A stretch of 60,372 nucleotides of DNA from NCBI GenBank assembly GCA_964648465.1, contig CAZYMU010000017.1, positions 1-60,372 of the forward strand, read 5' to 3'. Made by a program: the position numbers and the translations under genes. A model generated the notes under the pieces. The model saw nothing but the letters and a program-made list of their open reading frames with translations, was not told where the DNA came from and searched no databases. Of the stretch, positions 1 to 9,286 are shown one piece after another. The DNA comes from Aminicenans sp964648465 (lineage in GTDB: Bacteria; Acidobacteriota; Aminicenantia; Aminicenantales; Aminicenantaceae). Each line of letters starts with the position of its first letter. Position 1 is the stretch's first letter.

Positions 1-282
1 CTTACTGCATCTGCTTCGTTACAGCGCATTCGTGGTGAAGGACCACAACTTCATGTGCTGTGCCTTGCATCTGCAGCAAGCTTGGACTCGTGAATAATCC
101 ATGACTTCCTTAATTATTCATAAATATTGCTGATAGAATTAATATAATATCAAAAAGCAGATGAATTTGGGGGGATGGAAGAAGCGACATTGAAAAATTT
201 TGATTTTTTATTCGTCATTTGTAATATAATAAGTATAAACAGCAGTAAAATAATAATGATAAAGACTAAATAGAGGCTTAAG
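1..282. other. Left-edge region without an assigned gene
   Basis: Bases 1-90 are richer in G+C than what follows and are open in one forward frame that ends at TGA 91-93. The reverse strand is also open there and ends in TAA near base 2, so the coding strand, if any, cannot be decided. The short word CATCTGC occurs twice (8-14 and 67-73). From about 94 on the DNA becomes AT-rich, with a TATAAT at 225-230 that could be the -10 box of the efflux adaptor gene; no convincing -35 is seen. Confidence 0.4.
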
Positions 283-1518
283 ATGATTTTTTCAAAAAAA
301 GTATTAACAATTTCGCTGATTGTCATTGTTATTGTTGTGCTGGCTATTTTCTTGTTTAATAGAAGGGGTGGAGATTCTTCTGATATTGACTCTTCACAGG
401 ATTCTTCTCAGAAGAATCCGAAACCAGAGGAGACGCCTCTTTCTGTAAAAGTTGCAAAAGCCAGTCTGGGAGACCTAATCATTAAACTGAAATCTCCGGG
501 AGAGGCTGTTACTGACAGGAAGATTATTATTAAAGCCGAAGTAGAAGGTGTTGTTAATAAAATCAATGTGAGAGAGAGCAAGCACGTCAAAAAAGGCGAT
601 CTTCTTATTGAACTGGATGATAAGAAATATATGCTGGAAGTGGATAGCGCAGAAGCATCACGCTTGAGTAAACTTTCGGAATTGTTGTTGGAGAAGAAAT
701 TTTCTGGTTCTGAAAATGCATCTGCAGATTATGACAGGAAGAAAATCTCGAAAATAATTGAGCAGTTTGAAAATACAAAGAAACTATATCAAAAAGGACT
801 AATATCCAGAGAAAAATATGAGGACGCACAAAAAGAATATGAAATGGTTCTGATTGAATCAGGCGAAAAAAAAGATGAAATCATGGCTGCTGCAAAGGGA
901 TTAACCCAGGCAGAGGTAAATGTCAAAAAAGCTAAAATGAACCTTCAAAAAACAAAGATTCTGGCTCCTTTTCATGGTATTATCTGTGATATCCAGGTTT
1001 CTCCTGGAGAACATGTGATAAGTGGAAGGGAACTATTTACCCTTGTAAATATTAGCAGGATTAATGTTCATGCGAGAGTACTGGAGAGTGAAATAGGGAA
1101 GATGAGAGTTGGCAGGGAAGTGGATTTAAAATTCAGTGCTTATCCGGAGAAGGTTTTTAAAGGAAGAGTAAAAGCCATAAGCCCTATAGTCAATGCCGAG
1201 GATAAGACATGTAAAGTTATCATTGATGTTGCAAATCCGGAGGAAGAAATAAAACCAGGGATGCACGCCGAGGTCGAGATAGCTGCTGAGATATATGAGA
1301 ATAAATTGCTTGTACCACAGGAAGCTGTACTTGTCAGGTCAGCAAGAAAGTTAGTATTTGTTTATGATGATGGCTTGGCTAAATGGAGATATATAGAAAC
1401 AGGCCTTGAAAATGAAGATTATGCAGAAGTATTAGATAATGTTAAAGAAGGAGAACTCGTTCTTGTGGATGGACATTTTACTCTTTCGCATGATGCTCGA
1501 GTAAAAATCGAAAAATAG
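283..1518 (+). CDS. RND efflux periplasmic adaptor (membrane fusion protein)
   Basis: Periplasmic adaptor of a tripartite RND efflux pump, linking the inner-membrane permeases encoded just downstream to an outer-membrane channel. The N-terminus (about residues 6-26) is a hydrophobic anchor. A biotinyl-lipoyl-like half domain with the sequence VNKINVRESKHVKKGDLLIE follows near residues 87-106. A charged helical hairpin spans about 115-225, the second lipoyl half (TKILAPFHGIICDIQVSPGE) lies near 230-249, and beta-barrel and membrane-proximal domains follow. The length of 411 residues is typical of the HlyD_D23/AcrA class. No TolC-like partner is visible in the window, so it may lie before base 1 or elsewhere. 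The substrate cannot be told from sequence. Confidence 0.9.
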   Translation: MIFSKKVLTISLIVIVIVVLAIFLFNRRGGDSSDIDSSQDSSQKNPKPEETPLSVKVAKASLGDLIIKLKSPGEAVTDRKIIIKAEVEGVVNKINVRESKHVKKGDLLIELDDKKYMLEVDSAEASRLSKLSELLLEKKFSGSENASADYDRKKISKIIEQFENTKKLYQKGLISREKYEDAQKEYEMVLIESGEKKDEIMAAAKGLTQAEVNVKKAKMNLQKTKILAPFHGIICDIQVSPGEHVISGRELFTLVNISRINVHARVLESEIGKMRVGREVDLKFSAYPEKVFKGRVKAISPIVNAEDKTCKVIIDVANPEEEIKPGMHAEVEIAAEIYENKLLVPQEAVLVRSARKLVFVYDDGLAKWRYIETGLENEDYAEVLDNVKEGELVLVDGHFTLSHDARVKIEK

Positions 1519-1533
1519 ATTTCTGAAAGAAAC

Positions 1534-1620
1534 TTATTTTAATTGGAATGTTACGGTAACTACGAAGATAACACCTCTTGGGCGGCCGTTGATAACCAAA
1601 GGTTCTTCACGTTTCATTCT
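1534..1620 (-). pseudogene. Remnant of a TonB-type C-terminus
   Basis: On the reverse strand this stretch reads as about 28 residues ending in a stop: KREEPLVINGRPRG followed by VIFVVTVTFQLK. This is the typical last beta-strand region of energy-transducing TonB proteins, in which a Pro-x-x-x-Asn-Gly-x-Pro stretch precedes a V-x-V-T-V-x-F-x-L-K strand. No TonB gene body, proline-rich linker or start codon accompanies it; further upstream the frame no longer resembles TonB. It lies antisense in the 287-base gap between the adaptor and the first permease gene, and looks like the leftover of a deleted gene. Confidence 0.45.
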
Positions 1621-1805
1621 TTTTAAATAATTTAGGGTGTTGTTTACGGTTATTTTCCGGATCCAGATGAATAATCCAAATTTTCATGAGTAATGAAAAT
1701 TTTTGTGGATTTTTTCAGTCTATTGAGATAGTAGATATAAATGGAGAAACCATTTAATTAGCAGCAAGATTTAAAGGGTAAAATTAAATTGTGGATAAAA
1801 TTTAA

Positions 1806-4800
1806 ATGAAAATAGCAAAAATTTCAATCAAAAGGCCCATAACAACGTTTATGTTCTTTATTGCCATCATTCTCCTTGGTTTCGTTTCCTTAAAGGAACT
1901 GAGTGTCGACCTTTTACCTGACATCAGTTACCCAAAGCTTTCGGTCGTAACTCAATATACCGGTGTTGCACCTGAAGAGATTGAAACTATAGTAACAGAA
2001 CCTTTGGAGGCTGCTGTTTCACGTATCCCTGGATTGCGCAGAGTTGAATCTGTATCCAAAGAAGAAGTTTCGTACATGACACTTGAGTTTGCATGGGGAA
2101 CGGATATGGATTTTGCAATGCTGCACACCAGGGAAAAGCTAGATAGTGTTCAACTCCCGGAGGAAATAGAAGCCCCTACGATCATCCCATTGGATCCCCA
2201 GAGTAAGCCCGTAATGGTTCTTTCTGTATCCGGAGAAAGGTCTCTCCTGGAGCTTAAAGAGTTTTCTGAAGAATTGATAAAACCACGCCTGGAACAGATC
2301 GAAGGAATTGGATCGGCAGAGATAGCTGGAGGAGTCGAGAGGGAAATTCAGGTGGAAATCGATCCAAAGCTTTTAGCCCTGTATGATCTTAGTGTAGACC
2401 AAATATCCCAGAGGATCGATGCTTTTAACCGCAATCTTCAGGGGGGAAGAATAAGAAAAGGCCGGTTCAAATATGCTATGAGAGTTGTAGGTGAATTTGA
2501 GTTTGTCAGTGAGATTGGAGAGATAAGCATCAAAACAACAGATAAAAGGGGCGTTATCAGGTTAAAAGATGTGGCTCAAATCAAAGATTCACTCAAAGAG
2601 CGCCAGGGAATTACCAGACTGAATGGAGAAGAAAGCATAGGCCTTCTGGTAAGGAAGGAATCCGGAGCAAATACTGTAAAAGTCACGCAAATAGCACGTG
2701 AGGTTCTTGAAGAGATAAAAATAGAAAATCCTGAAATAGATATTCTTGTTGTTTCGGAACAGGCCAAATACATAGAAAATGCTATCTCCTCTGTTGTTTC
2801 TTCCATAATCTTAGGAGGAATTTTAGCTTTCCTGATTCTGTTTATATTCCTTCAGGATATTAAGACACCGAGTATTATCGCAGTGGTTATTCCTATTTCA
2901 ATCATTGCAACCTTTAATCTTCTTTTTTTCCGGAATATCACTCTAAATATCATGTCACTGGGAGGTCTGGCTTTGGGTGTCGGAATGCTGGTAGATAATT
3001 CTATCGTGGTTTCTGAAAGTATTTTTCGACACAAAAGCCTAGGCAGGTCTCTTTCTGAGGCTGCCTATACTGGCACAAAAGAGGTAGGGATGGCTGTCAC
3101 AGCTTCAACACTTACAACAATCTCTGTTTTTCTCCCTGTGATTTATGTTCATGGAGTAGCAGGACAGTTGTTTAAAGATCAGGCATTAACTGTGACTTTT
3201 GCTCTTTTTTCTTCACTTGTTGTTTCTTTGACACTGCTCCCTGTGCTGGCATCCAGAAAATTCGAATTTGGAATGAAAAATGAAAAGCTGAAAAAAACCA
3301 GTCGAATAAGAAAGGAACCGGATAACAAATCAAAATGGAGGATTTTACTCCTTCCTTACAGATTGATTCGATGGGTATTGTATTTTATTCCTAAAGGTAT
3401 TTATTCGGTTTTCAACTTCCTTTTCAGTTTTATTTCTCAGATTTTCATACTGATTTTTCACTATCTTTCTGTTCCAATAAAGCCTGTAGTTCGCCTTGTT
3501 TTTAAAAGATATAATATCATCTATCAAAAATTTGCTTCCTGGCATCATAAATTTCTCATTTGGTGCCTGGATAACAAAGGCAAGGTCATAGCCGGAGCCG
3601 CAGGTTTTTTAATAATAACATTTCTCCTTTTTACTTTGATTCCACGTGAGCTTATGCCAAAACCAGAAGCTGTTTCATTCGAGTTAAACCTGAAGACACC
3701 AATAGACTATTCTTTAGAACAGACATCTGAGGTGGTGAGCTTGATTGAGAAATGGCTGGAAAAAGATAGGTCTGTCAAGGCCTGTTTCTCTCAAATAGGG
3801 ATTGTAAGCGGGATGGAAAGCCAGAACCCCGATATTTCTCTGAATTCGGCTAAAGTGTATGTCAGGGTCGGGCATTCGTCAGAGATTGAGGATACAATTG
3901 AAAGTTTGAGGGAAAAACTAAAAACACTCCCTGGTATGAATTACTCTTTTGCCAAGGAACAGTCCACGCTCAGCGAATTCCTGACTTTTTCAGGTGCAGA
4001 AGTAGGCCTTAAGATCAAAGGTGAAGACCTTAACATATTAAAGGGGCTTGCGGAACAACTTACCGTAAAGTTAAGAAGTGTCAATGGAATTACAGACGTA
4101 AATTCTAATATTGGAGAAGGGAAGCCCGAATTTTTAATAGAAATAAAAAAAGGAGCCCTCGAAAAATATGATATTTCTCCTTCTGAAATAGGGAGGTTTC
4201 TTGTCGATGCTGTTAGAGGAGTAATAGCTACACAGTTTAAAGAAATGGATAAAAAATACGATATACTGGTTCGTTTTAAGGAGGGAACAAGAGATAATAT
4301 CGAGTCCCTCCTTGATGAGCAGATTCCTGTGCGTGGCGTCACTATTCCATTAAGAGAGCTAGTTTCTTATAAGATTGCCAAAGGGCCAAAAGAGATCCGG
4401 AGGGAAAACCAGCAAAGAGAGGTTTTAGTCTTTGGCAATCTAAGCGGGGTAAAAATCAGTCAGGTTATGCCTGATATTAAAGAAAAAATCAGTGAACTTC
4501 CACTGCCTCCGAGCTACAGAATCCTCTTTAGCGGAGAACAGGAAGAGATGACAAAATCCTTCAGAAGTCTTATATTGGCTTTTTGCCTGGCAGCGCTTCT
4601 GGTTTATATGATTATGGCAGCTCAATTTGAATCGCTGCTGCATCCGTTTTTAATCTTGTTTACCCTCCCCATGGGTTTTACCGGAGCTGTTTGGGCTTTG
4701 TTTATCACAGGACAGACTATTAATGTGGTATCAGTGATAGGGGTAGTTGTTCTAGCCGGGATTGTAGTCAATGATGCTATCGTAAAGATTGACTATACGA

Positions 4801-5066
4801 ACAAGATGAGAAAAGAAGGATTAAAACTCAGAGAAGCAATTATGGAAGCAAGCAGGGTAAGGCTGAGGCCTATTCTTATGACGACGGTTACTACTATTTT
4901 TGGCCTTCTGCCCATGTCTCTTGGATTGGGAAAAGGCTCTGAGCTTCAACAACCTCTAGCGATTTCTGTAATAGGGGGTCTTATTTTATCAACTTTTTTA
5001 ACATTGATCTTAATCCCATTGGCATATGAATTGGTTGAAAAGCGGAAATCAAGACTTAAGTCATGA
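1806..5066 (+). CDS. RND efflux permease, first of a tandem pair
   Basis: Inner-membrane proton-driven efflux permease of the AcrB/Mex type. It has the usual start IKRPITTFMFFIAIILLGF (TM1), a large periplasmic loop, the TM4 motif GVGMLVDNSIVV with Asp397 in the proton-relay position, and a second TM bundle containing GVVVLAGIVVNDAIV. At 1086 residues it is slightly long. The extra length is a basic and hydrophobic insertion of about 80 residues between TM6 and TM7 (about 485-590), which may add re-entrant or amphipathic helices. The gene overlaps the next permease by the four bases ATGA, implying translational coupling and possibly a hetero-multimeric pump as in MdtBC. Substrate unknown. Confidence 0.92.
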   Translation: MKIAKISIKRPITTFMFFIAIILLGFVSLKELSVDLLPDISYPKLSVVTQYTGVAPEEIETIVTEPLEAAVSRIPGLRRVESVSKEEVSYMTLEFAWGTDMDFAMLHTREKLDSVQLPEEIEAPTIIPLDPQSKPVMVLSVSGERSLLELKEFSEELIKPRLEQIEGIGSAEIAGGVEREIQVEIDPKLLALYDLSVDQISQRIDAFNRNLQGGRIRKGRFKYAMRVVGEFEFVSEIGEISIKTTDKRGVIRLKDVAQIKDSLKERQGITRLNGEESIGLLVRKESGANTVKVTQIAREVLEEIKIENPEIDILVVSEQAKYIENAISSVVSSIILGGILAFLILFIFLQDIKTPSIIAVVIPISIIATFNLLFFRNITLNIMSLGGLALGVGMLVDNSIVVSESIFRHKSLGRSLSEAAYTGTKEVGMAVTASTLTTISVFLPVIYVHGVAGQLFKDQALTVTFALFSSLVVSLTLLPVLASRKFEFGMKNEKLKKTSRIRKEPDNKSKWRILLLPYRLIRWVLYFIPKGIYSVFNFLFSFISQIFILIFHYLSVPIKPVVRLVFKRYNIIYQKFASWHHKFLIWCLDNKGKVIAGAAGFLIITFLLFTLIPRELMPKPEAVSFELNLKTPIDYSLEQTSEVVSLIEKWLEKDRSVKACFSQIGIVSGMESQNPDISLNSAKVYVRVGHSSEIEDTIESLREKLKTLPGMNYSFAKEQSTLSEFLTFSGAEVGLKIKGEDLNILKGLAEQLTVKLRSVNGITDVNSNIGEGKPEFLIEIKKGALEKYDISPSEIGRFLVDAVRGVIATQFKEMDKKYDILVRFKEGTRDNIESLLDEQIPVRGVTIPLRELVSYKIAKGPKEIRRENQQREVLVFGNLSGVKISQVMPDIKEKISELPLPPSYRILFSGEQEEMTKSFRSLILAFCLAALLVYMIMAAQFESLLHPFLILFTLPMGFTGAVWALFITGQTINVVSVIGVVVLAGIVVNDAIVKIDYTNKMRKEGLKLREAIMEASRVRLRPILMTTVTTIFGLLPMSLGLGKGSELQQPLAISVIGGLILSTFLTLILIPLAYELVEKRKSRLKS

Positions 5067-8000
5067 AAATTTTCATTGAACGGCCAATCGCAACAGCTAT
5101 GTTTTTTATGGCTCTTCTTGTGTTGGGTGTGTATTCTTTCCTGAATATTCCGATCGAACTGGCACCTAAGGAAGAATATCCTCAACTGGATATAGCAACA
5201 TCATGGTCGGGAGTGCCTCCGGAGATTATCCAGACTCAAATTTCATCTCCACTTGAAGAGATTGCTTCAACAACAAAAGGGGTGCGTAAGATTACTTCTG
5301 AATCCAGAATCGGATATTCGAAGATTACTCTGGAATTCGACCCGAAAATAAATATGGAATTTGCGCACCTCGAGCTTAAGGAAAAGATTTCAGAATTAAA
5401 AGATACACTTCCCTATAATGTAAGGCCGGAAATTCAGCCCTATATTCCGGAAGATTTTAGAGTAAGCCCTTTTCTCAGCTATACAATTTCCGGAAATTAT
5501 TCGCTTCAGAAATTGAGGGAGCTTGTCAAAGATAAAATCGAAGTGGGAATAGGTTCTGTAAAAGGCGTGGCAAGTGTGGATGTTACCGGAGGGTCGGATC
5601 CTGAAGTAAGAGTCATTCTCGATAAAAAAAAGCTGAAAGGCTTAAATATCCACCCTTATCTCGTTAGATTGCGAATACAGGAAAGAGCCCAAATATTTCC
5701 TGCAGGAAAAGCAAAGAAAGGCAGCCAGGAGTATATCTTCAAAGTTTCCAATGATATTAGTAGAATTAGGGACTTGGGCGAGACAGTCATTATTTACTCT
5801 GGGAAAAACCCGGTCAAGTTGAAAGATATAGCAAAAATAGTCCCGTCTTTCGGAGAAATTTACTACATAAACCGCATTAACGGGCAGCCTACAATCAGGC
5901 TGACTATTCAAAAAGAAAAAGGCACAAGCACTCTGAAAGTATCACGGAATGTAAAGGCAAGATTAGAGAATGTAAAGCAAGCTCTGCCCCATGATTTGAT
6001 TTTCAGGTCAGTAGATGATGAAAGCGAAGAGATTCAGAAAAGCCTGAAAGAGTTATATTTGCTCATTGGGATAATCATTTCCGTTATTTTCGTACTTGTT
6101 TTTATAGTTTTAAAAAGCGTTAAGCCTTCTCTTTTAGTCCTTTCATCCATATTTTTTTCGGTATTGATAACTTTTAACCTTATTTATTTTTTCAAGATTT
6201 CTTTAAATATGTTTACTCTTGGAGGTCTGGCACTTGGATTTGGCCTGTTTGTGGATAATTCTATTGTGGTCTTTGAGAATGTACTGAGGCTGAAAGAAAA
6301 AGGGATGCCATCTGTAAAGGCAGCAATCGAGGGTTCGAAAGAAGTATTCCTTCCTGTTTTGGCTGCCACTTTAACAACAATGAGTGTATTCTTTTCTTTT
6401 GCTTATTTTCAGGGAAGAATGAAGCTTTATTATCTTCCTCTGGCTATAGTCATTTCTTCTGCTCTTGCTTCTTCACTCCTTGTGTCTTTTTCATTGATTC
6501 CGGCTTTGAGTCCAATGTTGATAAAGAAAGGAAAAAAGAAAGTCGAAAAATTTCGAGAAATATATGAGAGAATTGTTAGATTTTTTCTTCGTCATCCCGT
6601 AGAAGTTATCCTTATAATAGCAGCAATATTTTTTGGAACGTACAAATGGTTCAGGGCAGAAGTAAGCCTTGGTGAGTTTTTCAGGTGGAGTTATAAAGAA
6701 AGACTTATCGTATCACTCGGTATGCCTGCTGGGTCAACCATAGAAAGAATGGATGAGGTGGTTAGGAAGTTTGAGGGAAAAGTTCTGGAGGCGGACTATG
6801 AGAAAGAAATGAATTCGTCAATTGGTGAAGAACACAGTACGATTGTTATCACTTTCCCTCCTCAAATAGAAAACTCCTACCGTCCTTTTCTCTTAAAGGA
6901 AGAATTGATACAGCTTGCTACGAATTTTGCTGGAATAAGCGTTGGCATTTATGGGTTTGATCCCCAGGGATATTATTCTAGCCTTAGCACAGGGACATTT
7001 TATGATTCGAGGATAAAATTTTATGGCTACAATTTGAAGAAATTAAAAGAAATAACTTCAAGTCTCGAAAGAACGCTGAAAAGAAATCCCAGGATTAAAG
7101 ATATAAAAATTGTATCTAGCAGATACGGCTGGTGGAGGCTTGATTCCTTTGAGTATGTATTAAAAATCAACCGGGATACTATAAGGAATTATAATGTTGA
7201 TCCCTCATATCTGTATTTTGCTCTTCAATCTTATCTTCAGGGAAGGGTTACTGTTCCACTTAAGGCAAAAATCGGCGGCAAGGAGATGGATATTTCAGTT
7301 AAATTTCCAGAGGCCGACGCCATGGACTTAAAGAGTCTTCAAGATTCCCTTATTCGGACAAGGGAAGGGGAGTATTTAAGATTAAAGGAAATTTCAACTC
7401 TGGAAGAAAGGCCTATTGCAGGCTCTATAGACAGAGAGGACCAGCAGTATCAGCAGACAGTCATGTGGGAGTTCAGGGGGCCTTACAAAGCTGGCGACAG
7501 ATATAAGAAGGCTGTTTATTCGAGATTGACGCTTCCTCCAGGTTTTTCTGCCACTCTGGAGGAAGAAAGATTTATGACGGCAGAGGAAAAGGGGCAGATA
7601 ATATTTGCCATTATTTTTTCCCTCATAATTATATTCATGATTCTTGCTTCTCTGTATGAATCGATTATACAGCCTTTTTTCATTCTCCTGGCTGTTCCAC
7701 TGGCTTTAATAGGCGTTTTTGTGGCATTTGTGGTGGCTGATTTTCCGTTCGATTCCTCCGCTTATATCGGTGTCATTCTTCTTGGCGGGATTGTTGTCAA
7801 CAATTCTATACTTCTTGTTGACCACATTAACTTAAAGAAAAAGCAGGGGCTTCCACTCGATGAGGCTGTTTGTAAGGGAGCCAGGGAGAGGATCAGGCCA
7901 ATTTTTCTGACAACAAGCACTACTGTCCTCGGAATGCTGCCGTTGATTCTAATCCATCTCGAGGAAGGGAAAAGGCAGATATGGTCTTCTCTGGCTCTTT

Positions 8001-8137
8001 CGGCAGTTGGAGGGCTAATCAGTTCGACAATTTTTATTCTTGTTGTTATTCCCATTTTTTATTATTACGGAAATGGTATACGTTCTTGGATTTTTAAGAA
8101 GACAGGAGAATTGAAAGAATCAAGGAATAGGTTCTAA
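5063..8137 (+). CDS. RND efflux permease, second of a tandem pair
   Basis: A second AcrB/Mex-type permease of 1024 residues, translationally coupled to the preceding one through an ATGA overlap. It starts IERPIATAMFFMALLVLG (TM1). The TM4 motif GFGLFVDNSIVVFENVLR keeps the relay Asp (residue 398), and GVILLGGIVVNNSILLVD lies in the second half, where the first permease has Asp at the equivalent NNS position. The two copies are clearly diverged, so this is an old paralogous pair and not a recent duplication. Together with the adaptor at 283-1518 it forms a three-gene pump operon, although 287 bases separate the adaptor from the first permease. Confidence 0.92.
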   Translation: MKIFIERPIATAMFFMALLVLGVYSFLNIPIELAPKEEYPQLDIATSWSGVPPEIIQTQISSPLEEIASTTKGVRKITSESRIGYSKITLEFDPKINMEFAHLELKEKISELKDTLPYNVRPEIQPYIPEDFRVSPFLSYTISGNYSLQKLRELVKDKIEVGIGSVKGVASVDVTGGSDPEVRVILDKKKLKGLNIHPYLVRLRIQERAQIFPAGKAKKGSQEYIFKVSNDISRIRDLGETVIIYSGKNPVKLKDIAKIVPSFGEIYYINRINGQPTIRLTIQKEKGTSTLKVSRNVKARLENVKQALPHDLIFRSVDDESEEIQKSLKELYLLIGIIISVIFVLVFIVLKSVKPSLLVLSSIFFSVLITFNLIYFFKISLNMFTLGGLALGFGLFVDNSIVVFENVLRLKEKGMPSVKAAIEGSKEVFLPVLAATLTTMSVFFSFAYFQGRMKLYYLPLAIVISSALASSLLVSFSLIPALSPMLIKKGKKKVEKFREIYERIVRFFLRHPVEVILIIAAIFFGTYKWFRAEVSLGEFFRWSYKERLIVSLGMPAGSTIERMDEVVRKFEGKVLEADYEKEMNSSIGEEHSTIVITFPPQIENSYRPFLLKEELIQLATNFAGISVGIYGFDPQGYYSSLSTGTFYDSRIKFYGYNLKKLKEITSSLERTLKRNPRIKDIKIVSSRYGWWRLDSFEYVLKINRDTIRNYNVDPSYLYFALQSYLQGRVTVPLKAKIGGKEMDISVKFPEADAMDLKSLQDSLIRTREGEYLRLKEISTLEERPIAGSIDREDQQYQQTVMWEFRGPYKAGDRYKKAVYSRLTLPPGFSATLEEERFMTAEEKGQIIFAIIFSLIIIFMILASLYESIIQPFFILLAVPLALIGVFVAFVVADFPFDSSAYIGVILLGGIVVNNSILLVDHINLKKKQGLPLDEAVCKGARERIRPIFLTTSTTVLGMLPLILIHLEEGKRQIWSSLALSAVGGLISSTIFILVVIPIFYYYGNGIRSWIFKKTGELKESRNRF

Positions 8138-8206
8138 TCACAGTTAAAATCCTTTTGATTTGAGACTGTTTTTTGTTATAAAATTTCTTACAGTTAGAGA
8201 GGTAAT

Positions 8207-9271
8207 ATGAATAGATCCGATATGAAAAAAAAGATTCAAGAGTTTCCAAAGAAAAAATTAATTAATTCACCCACGCCTTTTTATAAGCTGGGAAGGCTGT
8301 CCAATTCTTTTGGTTGGCCAGAAATTTATATCAAACGAGGGGACCTTACTGGACTGGCCTTTGGAGGGAATAAGTCCAGGAAGCTGGAGTTTATTATCCA
8401 CGATGCCCTGGATAAAAATGCCGACACAATCATCACATGGGGAAGTTTGCAGTCCAACTGGTGCCTTCAGACGGCGGCTGCCGCCAGAAAATTCGGCATG
8501 ATGCCGGTTCTTATTCTATTTAAATCATATGATATTCCCGGCGGATATGATGGAAACATGCTTCTTGATCTTATCCTGGATGCGGATGTTAGGATTAAAG
8601 ATGCGGAAAAAGGGGGAGTGGTAAAAGAAGAGGATGTGAAGGAGATAATCGAAGAAATTGTAGTAGAACTTGAAGAGAAAAAACATTCTCCATACGTTGC
8701 TCCTATCGGAGGGTCTATGCTGGGAGGATCAATGGAGAGGCCTTATGGGGCTATTGCTTATGTTGATGCTTTCATTGAAATGATAGAACAGTCTGAAGTA
8801 CTAGGATTTGAACCGGATTATGTTGTTCATGCTTCTGGTTCGGGAAGCACCCAGGCAGGATTGATTGTAGGAGCAAAGTTATTGAGTGAAAACATAAGGA
8901 TTTTGGGCGTAAGCGTTTCTGATAAAAAAGAGATTTTAGAGGAGGACATATTCACTATTGTACAGGATACAGAAAATGCATTAGGTCTAGATTTTTCAGT
9001 TGCGAAGGAAGATATTATTGTTTTTGATGAGTACATAGACGAAGGTTATGGAATAGTGTCAAAAAGAGTCGCAGAAGCGATCCGTTTTGTGGCAGTTAAA
9101 GAAGGCATTTTTCTTGACCCGATTTATACTGGTAAAGCCATGAGCGGACTTATTGACCTTGTAGATAAAGGCTATTTTAATAAAGATGATAAGGTTGTTT
9201 TTTTCCATACTGGAGGGACACCAGCTCTTTTTCCCAACAAAGAAATTCTCTACAAGTTTTTAAAATCATAA
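8207..9271 (+). CDS. D-cysteine desulfhydrase / ACC deaminase family PLP enzyme
   Basis: Fold-type II pyridoxal-phosphate enzyme of the D-cysteine desulfhydrase/1-aminocyclopropane-1-carboxylate deaminase family. Visible hallmarks are IYIKRGDLTGLAFGGNKSRK (about 42-61), whose Lys in the GGNK stretch is expected to bind PLP, the glycine-rich SGSGSTQAG phosphate-binding loop near 213, and the C-terminal FFHTGGTPALF. At 354 residues it has the family length. Members release pyruvate or a keto acid plus ammonia from D-cysteine, L-cysteine or ACC; the substrate cannot be decided here. GAGAGG lies just before the chosen ATG. It follows the efflux genes by 69 bases and could be co-transcribed, but no functional link is evident. 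Confidence 0.8.
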   Translation: MNRSDMKKKIQEFPKKKLINSPTPFYKLGRLSNSFGWPEIYIKRGDLTGLAFGGNKSRKLEFIIHDALDKNADTIITWGSLQSNWCLQTAAAARKFGMMPVLILFKSYDIPGGYDGNMLLDLILDADVRIKDAEKGGVVKEEDVKEIIEEIVVELEEKKHSPYVAPIGGSMLGGSMERPYGAIAYVDAFIEMIEQSEVLGFEPDYVVHASGSGSTQAGLIVGAKLLSENIRILGVSVSDKKEILEEDIFTIVQDTENALGLDFSVAKEDIIVFDEYIDEGYGIVSKRVAEAIRFVAVKEGIFLDPIYTGKAMSGLIDLVDKGYFNKDDKVVFFHTGGTPALFPNKEILYKFLKS

Positions 9272-9286
9272 TCTGATTTTCAGAAG

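Noticed and set aside
3941..4342. Reverse frame of 133 codons within the first RND permease
   Set aside because: Lies wholly inside a well-supported gene on the other strand.
8310..8501. Forward 63-codon frame inside the PLP enzyme gene
   Set aside because: Out-of-frame shadow of a gene with intact motifs.
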